A stretch of DNA of 64,000 nt. Source: Fasciola hepatica (lineage: Eukaryota > Platyhelminthes > Trematoda > Plagiorchiida > Fasciolidae). Where the stretch lies: positions 5,952,001-6,016,000 of the forward strand of contig CANUEZ040000183.1 of assembly GCA_948099385.1 (NCBI GenBank), read 5' to 3'. Positions 25,401 to 38,011 of this stretch are shown here, piece after piece; within the stretch, counting starts at the first letter, position 1, and each line of letters starts with the position of its first letter. A program made the position numbers and the translations under genes. The notes under the pieces were generated by a model. The model saw only the letters and a list, made by a program, of their open reading frames with translations, was not told where the DNA came from and made no database searches.

Positions 25401-27035
25401 TATTTTCCAAAGAAAGTACCTTATTCGAGGGTAAGTAGTGAGGCTTCATTTTCACTTCATAATGTGAAATACACTTACTTATTTCCGAGAAATAATGGAT
25501 GTGCATTCTTTAGGTCTTAGCATTCTTTACTGTTATTTGTTGAATTGCACGTCGTAGATTGCAAACTGCATCATCGAGTACATCTTATCACGGTGGCCCC
25601 ACTGACATTTGGCCAAATTGGCACTTTAAGGAGTTCTATTTACAGTCAGTTGCGTCGCCTATCTTAGCACCGCGTTTCTCAGCCGACTATCTGACAAGCT
25701 CACACAATCACACCCACGCCAACATTTGTTGTCAGCTGTCCGTGCTTTATACATCACCCAAGATCACTCGAGCCATTCCTAAAAATTCTTTCTCTCGAGC
25801 GCACTAAGATATCACCAGTGTATTTAGAATCGTTTACATTTGGCACTATTTCTCCCGGTGGACGAAGCCAAAAGGACTGGTCTTTTGAGGCCTTCGCAGT
25901 TCAACGATGCCGGCCGTCCTAATTGTCGCAAATGTCGTTAGAGTAATTAAACACCCCTGAAGATTTTAATCTTTGTTGACACAATGAAACAAAACTAATA
26001 AGCTGAAACGAAATAATTGAATAAGTGATAGTTTAGTGTAAAATAATAGTATCCGAATTGTGGAATTGCTGTAAATGCCCATGTAAGGATGCAGATCTCT
26101 TTTAGATTCGTACTTTTTCGTACACGGATACGGTCTTCTTTTTGTTCAGTGATAAAGGACTAAGCTGTCGTTCGTTGCCGTAGAAAGGTAATTGAAATTC
26201 AATGCACTCTCAGTGAAAAATGCATGTCCTGTCGAAATCGATGTAAACCGTTGTCCGATAACCACATTTTGCGGACATACACGACAGCGTTGGTGCAGAA
26301 CGGTATAATTTTTTGTGTACCACAAAGGGAATCAGCGGCGAGGTTTTATACCAATTAACCTTGTGGTCTGCTTTTAGGCGGTGAACAGCTGTGCTCAAAA
26401 TTCAGGCGAAACCATATTCTTGCTGCTAACAGTGGGCCGCAGTTATGACGGGATATGAGGGTTAGAGGGAAAGTGGAATAACTTTAATTTATACTGAATT
26501 AACCAAAGAGGTATACAGAACACAACATTCATATAAAGTACTGAACAACTGGTCTACTTTCATTCCGTAGTATTTTTCACAGTCTCATCGGCATGGAGTC
26601 CACCATGTAGGTGATTAACGAATTCTTTAACTTATACAATGGTGCGGGTACATCTTTGAATACTCCCCTTGGAACAGAAACATTTTTGCGGTTAGGTATA
26701 ATCCGCACTTTGAGAGATAATAGTATGAACTAAATCTTGAGGTTTGCGCATATATGTACAAGTCTTACGGCGAACAATCAACAGAAAAATTGCTGTGCGT
26801 GACTTTATTTGCGAACCTCGTGAAACAAAGCGTGAAGCTTTATCCTGAAAAACTACTACCTACCCAGGTAACTTTCTCCCGATGAATTCCGGGACTTCTT
26901 CAGTCATAACGATGAATATTTCCCTAACATTCGAGGTGTCCCTGACTGAAATCCACAAAGCTAGTGTTTTATCCCGATCCAAGTCAATGATGCTAGTTTG
27001 TACGATATATCCACATTCGGCCAGATACTTTTCTT
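22478..27035. other. Gene-poor stretch
   Basis: No gene is well supported. A GC-richer block at 22590-22925 adjoins the second repeat copy. Plus-strand frames at 23867-24062 and 24093-24335 read naturally but lack confirmed splice partners. A strong acceptor (AATTTTTTTCAG) precedes 25307, where two frames stay open for 17 to 29 codons. An A-box-like motif (GGTAGCTCAGTTGG) lies at 24579-24592 without a convincing B-box. Confidence 0.4.
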
Positions 27036-27047
27036 GGGGGGGGGGGG
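27036..27047 (+). repeat. Poly-G tract, 12 G
   Basis: Twelve consecutive G bases in otherwise AT-rich DNA. A second 12-G tract lies at 60653-60664 and a 9-G tract at 43190-43198, all on the plus strand. Slippage-prone; the true length may vary between individuals or reads. Confidence 0.9.
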
Positions 27048-28530
27048 ATCTTTTTACCACATGACCATTTTCTGTGCCTTCTTCAGCTCATCATATTACC
27101 AAACTGTCATCTAAAAACAAGCCCATCAACAGATTGACAGGCCTTGGGATTTGAATTCCCTGATGATTCAGTACATGCCCTCAATTGTTGGGCTTGCAGT
27201 GCAGCCTTCGTATCGTGTAACACTAGTCGCATTGAAAAACGTCATTAGTTCATGTTGAACAGAGAATGAGAGAGCCTGGGAACACTTCCGCGTGAAAGTT
27301 AGGACAGGGATTCTCGGAACTGATTTTTGGTTGCCATGCCCGTAAGAACGTCCCATTTATTCGGTTTGTTAGGTGCTCAATCTCTGAATTGTGCACTTAG
27401 GGTGTTTTACTGTGGATTATCCCATGATTGGTGTTTCTATTCGCGTGAAAACACTGGATAAGATATGGTAAAAGAGATTGAAAATTTTAAATCTCTGCAT
27501 TCCAAATTTGATCCCGTTTAAGATGCAAAGAATTCAGTTCCAGTGGATCTTTGCATCGCTATCGCAACAAAATATAAGCGAATAATGAGACCAGCTCAAA
27601 TGACCTTGATGACAACGCTCATACTGATGCGAACTAGGATTTACTTTTTAAGTCAGTTTGGTATTCATCCTTACGGAACATTTTTTCAACCAAATATGTC
27701 GAGAAATCTCTAAATAATGAAATGATTTCTTCTAATTATATAATTTAGGCTCCACCATCAAAAACATATTGGTCGAAATAGTGGAACAGTAATTCTGTCT
27801 AAATATAACTGGGGCTAATTTTTGTAGTTCTGTTGATCAGATTAATTTTATTTCCATTCCTTTTTTTGTTAGCTTACTTTGCTCACAGTGTTTTGCCCTG
27901 GCAACACAGCTCACATGCCTTCAACTAGCCATAGCTCAGCAAGGAACAAGTATAGATGGTCTGATAAACCCCAGTTAGGTCCCGAAGGTCGAAACATATA
28001 CTGAGTAAATTTCCGTATGCATCATGTTCGACACTACCCTCAGTGTTTCATGAAATAGCATCAAAACTCGACTTACTCAATCCATGGAAGCAATGAATGT
28101 TTTCCAAATAACTGCATCAATTTATTATCCACTAGGTCTCGACTGAGACCCTAACTTGAAGTGAATGATGACCGTAAGTCAAGCACGGTAACGCGCGGCA
28201 ATCCAAAGTGCCACCCACTAGTTTTGCTGAACATCAGTACCTCTTGATATGGCTTACTACCAACCATGGGTTGGAAGGTTACCAGACAGTGGCACGAAAA
28301 TTGATCAGATTCTGCCAGCCTGATCCGACGAAACAAAGACACGATGCAAATAGTCCAAAGGGATTGTAGAGCCTGTATTGATTTTCACGCCTCAGTCCAG
28401 ACGTTTACCGATATACATTTTTTCTCGGCCCGGCTACTCCGTCCACTCTCGTTCGCTTCGCATACCTATCAATCCATAGTCAGCTGACCCTACTGTAGTA
28501 CGCTCACGCACGTACGTTCCTTCATTGCAG

Positions 28531-28872
28531 TGGTTTGATCATTCACATTTGGAATAACTGCGCACGCAGTTGCATGGTTTGGGTACTTCTAAGACAAAAA
28601 ACCAAACCATGCCATTTCATCAAGGAAAAAACTGAATCTTTTTCTGTCAAGAATGCTACTTTTAAGCAATTTCACATGGGCCTCATATTCGGTGATGGGG
28701 ATGCGAAACCGGTTATGGAGAATTGGTCCGGAAAAGCTGTGGGTAAGAAATATGTGTCTCAGAATCATGTACCTTTTGGTCCCGAGTCCCGAACGGGGCT
28801 TAGTGGGAATGTAGTGAGCAGGAAATCTAGCTAGTACCCGCGAAACCTCTATCAGATTTGAAGCAACGTTGA
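28531..28872 (+). CDS. Possible exon pair, unknown protein, partial
   Basis: After a strong acceptor (TTCCTTCATTGCAG), 28531-28742 stays open as one carried-in base plus 70 codons and leaves in phase 1 at GCTGTGG/GTAAGAA. About 63% of codons start with a purine. A later AG (CTCTATCAG) opens a 17-nt terminal piece, 28856-28872, that joins in frame and stops at TGA; that short piece is weak evidence. Without splicing, the frame continues to 28834. The translation is lysine-rich with no recognisable domain. The 5' part of the gene is not identified. An 11-bp-stem hairpin lies inside the first exon. Confidence 0.27.
28572..28612. repeat. 11-bp-stem hairpin
   Basis: GCATGGTTTGG at 28572-28582 pairs perfectly with CCAAACCATGC at 28602-28612 across a 19-nt loop. 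It lies inside the possible exon at 28531-28742. Confidence 0.85.
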
Positions 28873-30445
28873 TTCTGTATGATGACCCAATTCATGAACG
28901 GTTAGATATCCTGCGACCAAGGTCTAAATTCATCATCATTTGAACCACTCGCTAATAGGATCTTCCACGGAGTTTTCGTTTTTCTGCCAACAGTTTCTCT
29001 TTCAACGGCAGGAAGGCATTGATTTTGTTCAGCTATCACTTTGCGAGTTGCTTCGAACGTTTCACTAAAAAAAAGAGAAAACAAGAAGAGTACATGTCCT
29101 ACAGTTATTGAATAGCAATTCCAGCTGCTTATTTTCCTAATAGGTGAATCAAACATTTTATGGACGCCACGGTGCTCAACACCACCTTTCATCAGTCGTG
29201 GGAAGAGATGAATTGCCATTATTCACGCACACAAAATTATATCCCATTGTGTGATCAGTATTTTTTTGAAAACTTCTTCCCTGTAGTGTAGCGCATAATG
29301 CTCCAAATGAACCAGAGGGACATTTTTAGTGTACGTGTACATGATGTGGTTGTTAAGACTCAAATGATAACTAAACTGTCAATTCGATTCTCTCCAAAAG
29401 CTCAGGCAGCGGTGAAACAGCGATGTCAAGACCGAACTGATGACAACATTTTAACTAAATGACAGCGCGATAAGCCATAGAAAGTAACACTTCTGCCAGG
29501 CAAACCATTAGAGATATTATCGAAACTCCAATGAAATCCCCTACATTTCAAGACGCTCCCTGATCAGAAAATCTTACATTACTTAAACATAACAATTCGT
29601 GCTAAGTAGAAGCTTAGGTTTTCTAGTTGGCGTTACTTACATCTATGAAGGTATCGAAAACTTTGAGGTGTGTTTTACATTAAATTGAGTAAATGATTTT
29701 AAGATTACGAATTGTGTCCCTAGCATTTATTATCGATGAATCACATCAACTTTCAAGGGATTTCACATACAAATCACATTGGGGTGTTATTAGTAATCAC
29801 GTGCTGAATAACACGATTAATTCTGGTCCCCAAAACCCAATTTGAGGATGCCACAGTGGGCATAATCTAGTCCTATCGACAATGTAGCGGTATTATCGGG
29901 AGCTTCACAAATGATTGAACCTAACAATTGTTCCTGAAGGTATTGGTCTTTCATTATATACGTAAATTACCAGATTTCCCCTTGGCTGTCTTGAGATTTA
30001 GGTGACATAGTGCTATTGTGAACATGATATATAGGATGGCCCTACAGAAAGATAACCTCCTCAAAGTATCCCTGACCTGATAGATCAGGTGTTGCATTTT
30101 CATTCCGTTCCATTCTATATAGTTCAGCATGTCCTTGATAAAACGCAGTTCGTATAGTTGACGATGATGTATTGCAAGCGACAAAAACCACGTAACCAGG
30201 TTCACGAACTCACTGTCAATTGGACGAAGTTCGTTATTATTTTTTTTCACTTAGCACATTTCTACACTACTCAACTCACGGTAGATCAATCAAAATCACA
30301 CTGATGACCAAAACGTATAGAGGTACAATCCAAATCCCTTCCTGATTGAAATGCTTGGCCACAGCTTTAGATTAGACGAATGCTTATGCAGCCCATTTAA
30401 GCTGATAGCATACATAAAATGAGAGGAGAAATCTTCCCTTTCATA

Positions 30446-30447
<2 letters not shown>

Positions 30448-30483
<36 letters not shown>
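30448..30483. repeat. (TA)18 microsatellite
   Basis: Thirty-six nucleotides of perfect TA repeat. It is self-complementary and could extrude as a cruciform. No gene is attached. Confidence 0.97.
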
Positions 30484-30486
<3 letters not shown>

Positions 30487-30509
30487 TATTGCGCGGATTT
30501 TGTTACCAG

Positions 30510-30936
30510 TCATGCAAAAGAAATCACCATTTTTAAGGGATATACTGGTTTTGGGCACCAAATAATCTTATGACTTACCATTTTACAGGAATAATGCAAA
30601 AATCGTTTTTCTGATAACGAAAAGGTTCGAAGCAATTTTTGCTCCGGAAACTTGTCACAGACGGGCCTGAAAATGCTGTCGCTTTTAGTTATTACGAAGT
30701 AGAGGAATTTTTGGTATTGACCCCATTTTTCCTTCTTATTCAGCCACACCCATATAAAATTCGCGTTCGTAACGTAATCGAAATGAACGGACAATGTTCT
30801 GCTCGAGCTTTCCATTAACCTCGAGTTCGCTGTTGAACGACCAGGTCATATAATGATCTCCTAATACGATTGCATTGACTCCACTTCTTACAGCGAGGTA
30901 GACATGACGTTGACACTTTAGCAGAAGGAACTCCAT
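30510..30936 (-). other. Overlapping open frames, possibly a frameshifted exon
   Basis: On the minus strand two frames overlap: 30736-30936 (66 codons, ATG start, stop) and 30510-30815 (101 codons). Both read naturally, with purine-first bias of about 58% and 61% (first 56 codons) respectively, and the second contains a donor (GTAAAATG/GTAAGTC, donor at 30567). This could be one coding region broken by a frameshift, or two chance frames. No domain is recognised. Confidence 0.15.
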
Positions 30937-31053
30937 TGATCAGCACTGATTCCCGTTTGATGAAGACCACCCGCGGTTGATCCAACTTCTATCATTTCAG
31001 TGATTATTCCTACTGGGCATCTGGCAAATTCTTAAGCTTCAAGCTAATGTACC

Positions 31054-31495
31054 ATGACAAACTGGGTGTTTGAAAAGCAAATTTTGGTCGATAACTACGG
31101 GCTGAACAGTATAGGTAAGAATTTGTGTTGTAATGGTCAGGCGAGATTTCGAACTCGGGGCTTTGTCACGATTAGTTTGAAATGAGACCTAATTCTCAGG
31201 AAATTATGATTGAAGTCCCCCACTCAGTCTATAAAAGGGAGAAGATGATAGCTGTACGAAGACGTAGTCTCGGTGCATATACTGTATTTTCATAGAAATT
31301 CCGATGAGAGGTGACTTAGTCAATATTGCTAATGAATCTCGTTTGATTCTGCGACATGAAGAGACAGGAATTAGACCTATTTGTTCACATCCGATCAACG
31401 AACGACTATTGCCATTACAGAGCACAATTTTATATTTCCGCCAGTTGCTTAGCCCATTACAAGACATCCAGAAAAAGAAAAATCCACTTTGGTGA
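31054..31495 (+). CDS. Hypothetical two-exon gene, 86 aa
   Basis: Exon 1 (31054-31114) starts at an ATG with purine at -3 (ACCATGA) and runs 20 codons plus one base to a good donor, TATAG/GTAAGAA. Exon 2 (31296-31495) follows a pyrimidine-rich acceptor (GTATTTTCATAG), restores the frame with its first two bases, and ends at TGA. The 181-nt intron contains a minus-strand B-box-like motif (31141-31156), so it may hold a SINE remnant. Purine-first bias is strong in the first 28 codons of exon 2 (about 68%) and fades afterwards, so the true exon may end earlier. A further exon-like stretch with good splice sites lies at 31522-31612. The protein is not recognised. Confidence 0.25.
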
Positions 31496-33823
31496 TAGAC
31501 CAACTCTCTTTCAGACTAAGTTCAAACCACTTTGGACAAACAAAGAACCACTGCATCACTCAGAGATATGCAAAAACTGCGGGGCATTTTTTTCGAATTT
31601 ACATAAATAGAGGTAAGTATTTCATATTTAATAACACAACAACCTACAAAATTTTGTAGCAAGCCAAAATCCCAGGCATGATCAATAATCTTCCTCAAAC
31701 TAAGTTTGAAATTCTGTCGTTTTGAAAGTGAAACACGTACTCACAACAAATCGCATAGGGCATTCGTTTTTCAATACGGTCCCAAATAAACCAGAGTTTG
31801 ACACCTTAGAATTCCGAGTTATTCTGGAGTTTCCGGACTGAACCCTCGAATGCAGACGAGTGCACTAGATCACATCTACACACTATTGATGCCACCTCCT
31901 CTGGTAACGAAAAAGTCCTGAACTGAAAGCTAACCTCATCTTTCAGAGTCTAATAGAAACGCCTCCATGTGATCATCGTTTGCTAGAAAGAAGACAAATG
32001 AGCAGATCTGAAAGCGTCTGCTCGCAATTGCACCAAAACCGCCACTTGAGCAATTGTGGATTAGGACTGGCAACAACAATCTCCTCATTGCACGTACCTT
32101 GGTGACGGAGTCAAGCATCAATAAAATCCACATGGATTTTATTTGCGGAAGCTGTTTTAGATGGGGCGACCTGGAGTTTACGAGAGATCTTCGATGTTGT
32201 GGACAGGTCCCAGCTGGGCGTAATAGTGTGTTACCCATATATCTGTGGTCTATTTGCATTTTGAACTTGTGTTTGTTGAGACTAGAATAGTACATCCGCT
32301 TTCCATACTACAGTTTGAAAAGCCATTCAAGACTGAAAGTTTAGTCTTTTTTCTGTGATTCAGTATTGTGAGGATATAGGCTGACTCATTGTCAACAGAC
32401 AAATGGCCTGGCTGAAGATAAGTGTTAGAAGAACCGTAACTAGTGCAATCCCAAAGCACGTAGCTGACACAAGACACCAGAGGAACGACCAGGCCTTCCA
32501 GACAATGTGCGAAATGCCCGTGAATGAGTCAAAGATATTTCGTCAAATCCATCTGGAAACAGACGAATCAGTAGCCATACTGTGAACATTATTCCATGTG
32601 TGCGTATGTCTACACTGGGATTTAATTTGAATCCTCTGGAGTGTGAATGGATACCCTTCATTGAAGAGTCCACAAGTGGATCACAACTGTGATTTCTCTT
32701 AGTTAATCGTGTCTGGGTCACTGCTTACTGGACGAACAATGGGGCTGCTTGTGCAAGCGCTCATACTGGTAGTAGGTAGTATATAAGCTTAAGGACAAAA
32801 TTTTCCGGAAGCACTCGACAGGTTTCGCGGTTGCTGCTTTTCATCAGGTATGCGTACCCGGTATTCCCATGTGCACTCATTTTCATACTTGAAAACGCCG
32901 GTATTGTATCTCCACTGGGATCTAATTGGAATGGTCTTGCAGTAGATTTGCATTCACTTCGTTTTGCACGGATGATGTTAACTGGATTAGTGTGATGAGC
33001 AGGCTGTAGGTAGCCATACTGGTATTTGACTAAGTTAAGTACCGGTACTTGTTGATGCATTCACTGAGCCTCGGCTTTTGGCGTCTTCTCTACTCTTTTT
33101 GTGTTGTGCAGATTGATCGTGAGCAACCCATCGGTCCTACGGAAGTACATTAGTACCGATATGTTTAAGCTAAGAACACCACTCTCAGCAATCGCAATCC
33201 TAATAAAGTAAAGAAGTCTCCACTACGGTGCTTACGTTGGTACTCAAATGGTGATCAGTATTCAGAAACAGACCTTAGTGTCTCGGGTTTGACCATAAAT
33301 ACCACTTGTCTCGCTTAGCAGAATTAACTTGCCGGTAACCATAAACATTGTACATCTTTCTCTGATGAATAACGAAGTGCAAAATCACCTTTTGAACTAG
33401 TTTGACGTTAATCGTTCGTCTACGAATGTTGAGCAATTCTGATCAGTTTGCTTGACTAAATGTGCCGTCTTGTTTCGTCCCATACTTCAAAGTAAATAAC
33501 TGGTGACCTAACTGTGGTACCAAATAACTTATCTGTTCTGCACGAAAGCAGTCAAATACCAGTTTATAGAGTTACACGACTAATTATTCCTTACTTGGGT
33601 GAGGAAACCACAGAAGCGTACCGAAGACGTTAAGAGTCTTAAGTAATGAACTTGCATGCAGGCAAATGAAGGTCACCTAAGCCCGATTTCTATATTTTAA
33701 GCACCAGTAATAACAGAAAAATCGACATGACAGGGAGCTTCCATACCAAATGAAGATGTTTGATGCACATATCAGTTTCGTTACTTTTTGGGAGATGAAC
33801 CACTCTTTTAGTTCAAAACTGGC

Positions 33824-34250
33824 ATGAAATCGAAAAGTGGTTTTTTATCATGGGTGAATGAACGTCCGGAAGTGAGACTGGATAATTTTAAAAGGTATGT
33901 TTGGTTATAAAGTCCAACAGAATAATGAACATTTATGAATTTTTGGCTAAAGCTGACATAAGGATATTTTTGCTTTCAACAGTTATGATCTTCGATGTGT
34001 TAACTGTGTAACCACGATAATTACTTGCTCTCTGCAGAGCCCAGGTTTGGTGAAGTATGCTTTCATCGAGAAAATCCTACGAGGAGGAACTGACACAGTT
34101 GCTCACCATATTACAAAATGGTTATCGACGCCGAACCTGTTGTCTGAGCTGGAGCGCAAATCAGTGGAGCTGATGTCAGTGCGTCCAGTGTTGTCACATG
34201 TTGAAGAGGCAGATATTGTAAACATTTACACAGTGACACGCATGGGATGA
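33824..34250 (+). CDS. Hypothetical two-exon gene, 93 aa
   Basis: Exon 1 (33824-33894) starts at ATG and runs 23 codons plus two bases to a strong donor, TTAAAAG/GTATGT. Exon 2 (34040-34250) lies just after the pyrimidine-rich acceptor TTGCTCTCTGCAGAG, using the second of two adjacent AGs to keep phase, and ends at TGA. Exon 2 is locally GC-richer than its surroundings and about 61% of its codons start with a purine. The first AG (CTGCAG) is the stronger acceptor and would require another upstream exon ending in phase 0. The product looks soluble and helical, with alternating charged and hydrophobic residues, and has no recognisable family. Exon 2 is one of the better single-exon candidates in the window. 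Confidence 0.32.
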
Positions 34251-35968
34251 ATTTAGAAATGTTTTCACATAAATCACTGAGGCACGTTAGATATTATTCA
34301 ACTTGTCGGAGAATGCACGATCCATGATTGGATTGCACATCTTACTAAATGAAATTTGGCTGTCCAAATGGGAGTTATTGTGTAACGTACGAGCTTCACT
34401 GGAAATTAGTACAGAGCACCTCTAGTCGGCATTTAAGATACTTAGTAAATGAGTGTGAAGTTCATGACGTGATATGAAACGCACTACCACGAAGCTCTCA
34501 GATTCGAGTGCGGTGAACTTCATGATGATCACTATCGGTAATGTGGGAACATCTATAAAAGTGTCGAACGTTCTTTTCAGAACACTGTAGGCGTACTTTT
34601 TCACGATGTGTGATTTACTGTTTTTTGAAATCTTTAAATTCGGAGCACTCTTTTCCCCCGAAACGTGAGTGGTGCATTAAACGGGTCATTATCCAAATTA
34701 CCAAGTTCTCATTCAATTTCTAGAAGCATCAGCAAACTTACCCTACTGGTTGGACGATGTGTAACGGGCAAGGCGGGCCTTGGTGAACAGGCGAGATGGC
34801 GATCGGTCTGGATTGAATCCGAGATAGACTCGGTGTTAGTATTTGATAAGCAAACACTGGGCCGAAGTTCAACACACCGTCCTTTTGCAGCTCACACACC
34901 GGAAGAACACAGGCACCAACAGAGAGCGTAAATTAGGCAGACGTCTCTTAACATCCTGGGCACCGGGAGTCCCAGGAACAGATAGTTGTGAACCAAATGG
35001 GAAAGGAATGATATTGGGATGTCAGCAGTCATAAACACAGACAGCGGCAACATCCAGGCCCAAAAGGCGAAAAAGGAGAGACAATGAGTACAACTTTAGG
35101 ATAGTAATGCGTTTATGATTAAGCCTTGGCCCTAGATCCAATGTTGCCAATAAAGGTGTAACTAGAAGAATATTACCAAAAAGTGAATGACATGACAATT
35201 CTAGTGAATCAGTGCTTTATGTCCACGCTAACTTGACCTGAAGCATCCGAGGCAAAACAAAAATAAAGACGTATTCAAATTAGTATTTAAACCTGAGAGT
35301 GTATTGTGAATCAGACTCAAATTTGAAAGGCAATGGAGGGGTTGTTTAAACTGAGCCTCGAAATTTTCAATGGCCTGGTCATTGGGAAAGCACATATCAT
35401 GTGAAAAGATATGTTTTCAGCTTTCAGGCCTCAGAGTGATCAGTACCTTGGAGCGGAATGGTCTCTTATGAAGAATTTCTGGTCAGGCTGGCTGAAAGGT
35501 CATATTTCGCGCCCAATGAAATCTGCGTAGTTTTGCTCCTTGTTATATTGCTCGACCTATTAGATCAACCGTGATTTTACTCAACCAGTATCAGTCAGAG
35601 CGATTTATTCTGCAACATCAGGTTCAGAGGAATGAAATTGTTGGACACTTTCTCATCATGATTTTGTGAGGGCTCTGAATCCCACCATTTATGACCTAAC
35701 TCAGTTGATAGTTGCACTGGTATGGGGTTTGATCGTAATCCCATGGTGATCCCCAAATCGTGCCCCCCTTGTTGGGCTGTTCCTGCCACTTTCTAATTTT
35801 TCATGAAATATTTTAGCTTGGATTACTTCAACACTCTTCGTTAGAGTGCATAGAAATTTACCTGAAAATACTCCAGTTCAAATAATTCAATACTCTCTTG
35901 ATGAAATTCTGTCGACTACATTGATCAGATTGGATTTGTTTGTCTTTTTATAAAAAGTGTTTTTTCAG
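34251..35968. other. Gene-free stretch
   Basis: No supported gene. A locally GC-rich segment at 34740-35060 has open frames in two plus-strand phases and might be a retroelement remnant, but no reverse transcriptase, integrase or endonuclease motif is visible. Confidence 0.4.
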
Positions 35969-36088
35969 GCTCCAAGCTTTTACTTTCAGAGTGAGGAAAA
36001 CTGTGTGCTTGGTAATGAGGCGATTCAAAGCAGTCTTATCACCGTAAAACCAGCCCAATGGATTCACATACTTTTATTCATCTTCTAG
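35969..36088 (+). CDS. Possible exon after a strong acceptor
   Basis: A very strong acceptor (AGTGTTTTTTCAG) precedes a frame that starts in phase 0 and stays open for 39 codons to a TAG at 36086-36088. Purine-first bias is about 64% as far as a possible donor at 36044 (ATCACC/GTAAAA) and drops afterwards, so an internal exon of 35969-36043 is the more likely form. The translation carries an acidic stretch (FQSEEN) and no recognised domain. No partner exon is identified. Confidence 0.25.
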   Translation, partial: APSFYFQSEENCVLGNEAIQSSLITVKPAQWIHILLFIF

Positions 36089-37896
36089 ATTTCTAATGTG
36101 ATGGAATGTTCCGGTTTGTGATACACCTTTTATCATCTAAAAAGCATAAAGCACAAATAACGGACTACTCTCATATGGTGTTGGCGCCAGGGTCAGACCT
36201 ACGAGAAAACCCGTAAGCTCTTCTCTATGTCAGTATACTCGAAGATGTATGACGATAAAAGCGAATCACATGATCGCGTTTATTAGGCGGAATTTTTTAG
36301 ACTTCGTGATGATAGTTGCAATTGCTTCTCACATCGATACCACTTGATACGGACTTCAGCAGACGTCGGATCTGGTAACATCCTGGTTATGGGAATGAAA
36401 CCATTCAGAACTCTATCTTTTCATTGACTGCGTGCTGACCTATTAGTGCGATAAATTTTGGGGCCTTTCGTTTGTCCACACAAGAAAACAGTGTTTGGGA
36501 AAGATTTATGTGGGAACGGAGTTGGGCCACAACGAATGCTTGTGTGGCACCATGCTACATTGCTGGGAGCTATATTTGAAGGTACAGAAACGGACTAGGG
36601 GTTTTTTGTTGTTGCTTATTGATGAGTCAGCTATTCATCTAGTTTCACAGCCTGTTGAAAACAGGCGCATAACAAGGGGTTGGCTCACAGCCATTGCTCA
36701 CTTCCCTAAATGGTACGGTAGATGAAGAACTGGAGAATGATATTTTATGCCATGAACATATTCTAAAAATGGTTTCATTGCATAGTTCATTGCTAGAAAT
36801 ACCAAGCTATTTCTTCCAGCATGATGAATTATTTGGCAAACTGAGGATACTACTCAACGCTTCTAAACAAGTCATATTTTTATTACTTTTTCCACTCTAC
36901 GTGTGCAATTAGCCATTTTGGAGGGACACACTAGAGAGCAACAAAATTTAGCACATTATTCAGTGACGAATCTTTTCAAACATCGGTTAATTATGTTGTT
37001 TAATTCCAACAACACCCATTGCTCACTGTTTTGAAAATGTCAAATGTAATGTAACCAAATAATTCTACTGCTGTGTGCACCGAAGCGACTAGTCCAGGCT
37101 CTCCAGTTGCCCTTACCAAAACCTAAAAACACAGATTCCAACCGAATTCTGAGAACCCACGGTGGATTACAGCTCGTACAGTTGGATGTGAAACCCTCAT
37201 CACGATATGCACACAATAGGGAAATTTTGGTCTGTCACACTGCTCTCCCATTTTAAACGAGATGATTATGACCTTCATCCCGGCAAACGGCTTGTGCAAT
37301 ACATTGTCAACTCACCCTTATGAATTGTGAGAACACTTATAGAACTCACTGATAACACCTAATTGCTCTCAAGCGTCTTGTTCCTAATGTGATCGTAGCC
37401 ATGGAACACGAGGGCTCTTTGAACGACGAACATGTAGATTTTGTTTTCTTGTAAAGTTTTCTGGCTGGCACTTTTATTCAGTAATTTGATGTTAGATATC
37501 AACTAACCAGTGATGTCACGTTGTTTTTATCTCCTACTGAAATTAACTTAAAAAGTAAATGGATGGAATATATCGTCTGGGCAGACAATAAATCTCAATT
37601 TAACAAAAACACAGTATAATACAGTTTTTGGGGAGATTGTAGCCGTTCTCCAAAATGCCCCCAGATTTAGTGTTGTGTTTTTCCTTTAGAATAAAAACCT
37701 CCAATATGGATTAAAGCTATACCATACACATATATTGTTCTCTCTACATAAGTAATACATAGGTTAAGCTTGCATTATCCGGACAACCGTCAATCATATT
37801 CCAAAGTAATTGCATGCGAATTGTTTACCGTCGGTCTAACTTTAAGTGCCCATTATATGTGTCGTAGTTACTTTATGTGAAGGAATTTCAAAAGTC
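36089..37896. other. Gene-free stretch
   Basis: No supported gene. A frame at 36694-36912 weakly resembles part of a HAD-type 5'-nucleotidase but lacks the conserved T-N-S core and was rejected. From about 36960 to 37850 stops are frequent in all frames. Confidence 0.45.
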
Positions 37897-38011
37897 ATGA
37901 CACGTCTTAGGAGCGTGTACAATATTGTGTGCACTGGAACTGTTCTCGATAGGTTCAGAGTAAGTTCATCTTAGCGTCATTAACCAGTGATTTCTGCAGG
38001 AGAAAAAGTGA
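37897..38011 (+). CDS. Possible gene end with 40-nt intron
   Basis: A frame ending CTCGATAGGTTCAGA meets a consensus donor (GTAAGTTC) at 37960. Exactly 40 nt later an acceptor (GTGATTTCTGCAG, ending 37999) joins in phase to GAG AAA AAG TGA. The intron has GT-AG ends, a branch-point-like CATTAAC and a short pyrimidine tract. The upstream frame is open back to about 37848 and about 71% of its last 31 codons start with a purine. Read from the ATG at 37897 the product is only 24 aa, so this is more likely the 3' end of a longer gene whose upstream exons are not seen. No polyadenylation hexamer is clear. Confidence 0.25.

Noticed and set aside
36694..36912. Frame resembling a HAD-type 5'-nucleotidase exon
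   Set aside because: About 9 of 30 residues align to my recollection of the family, but the conserved T-N-S core is missing and no other exon of that family was found. Chance similarity is likely.
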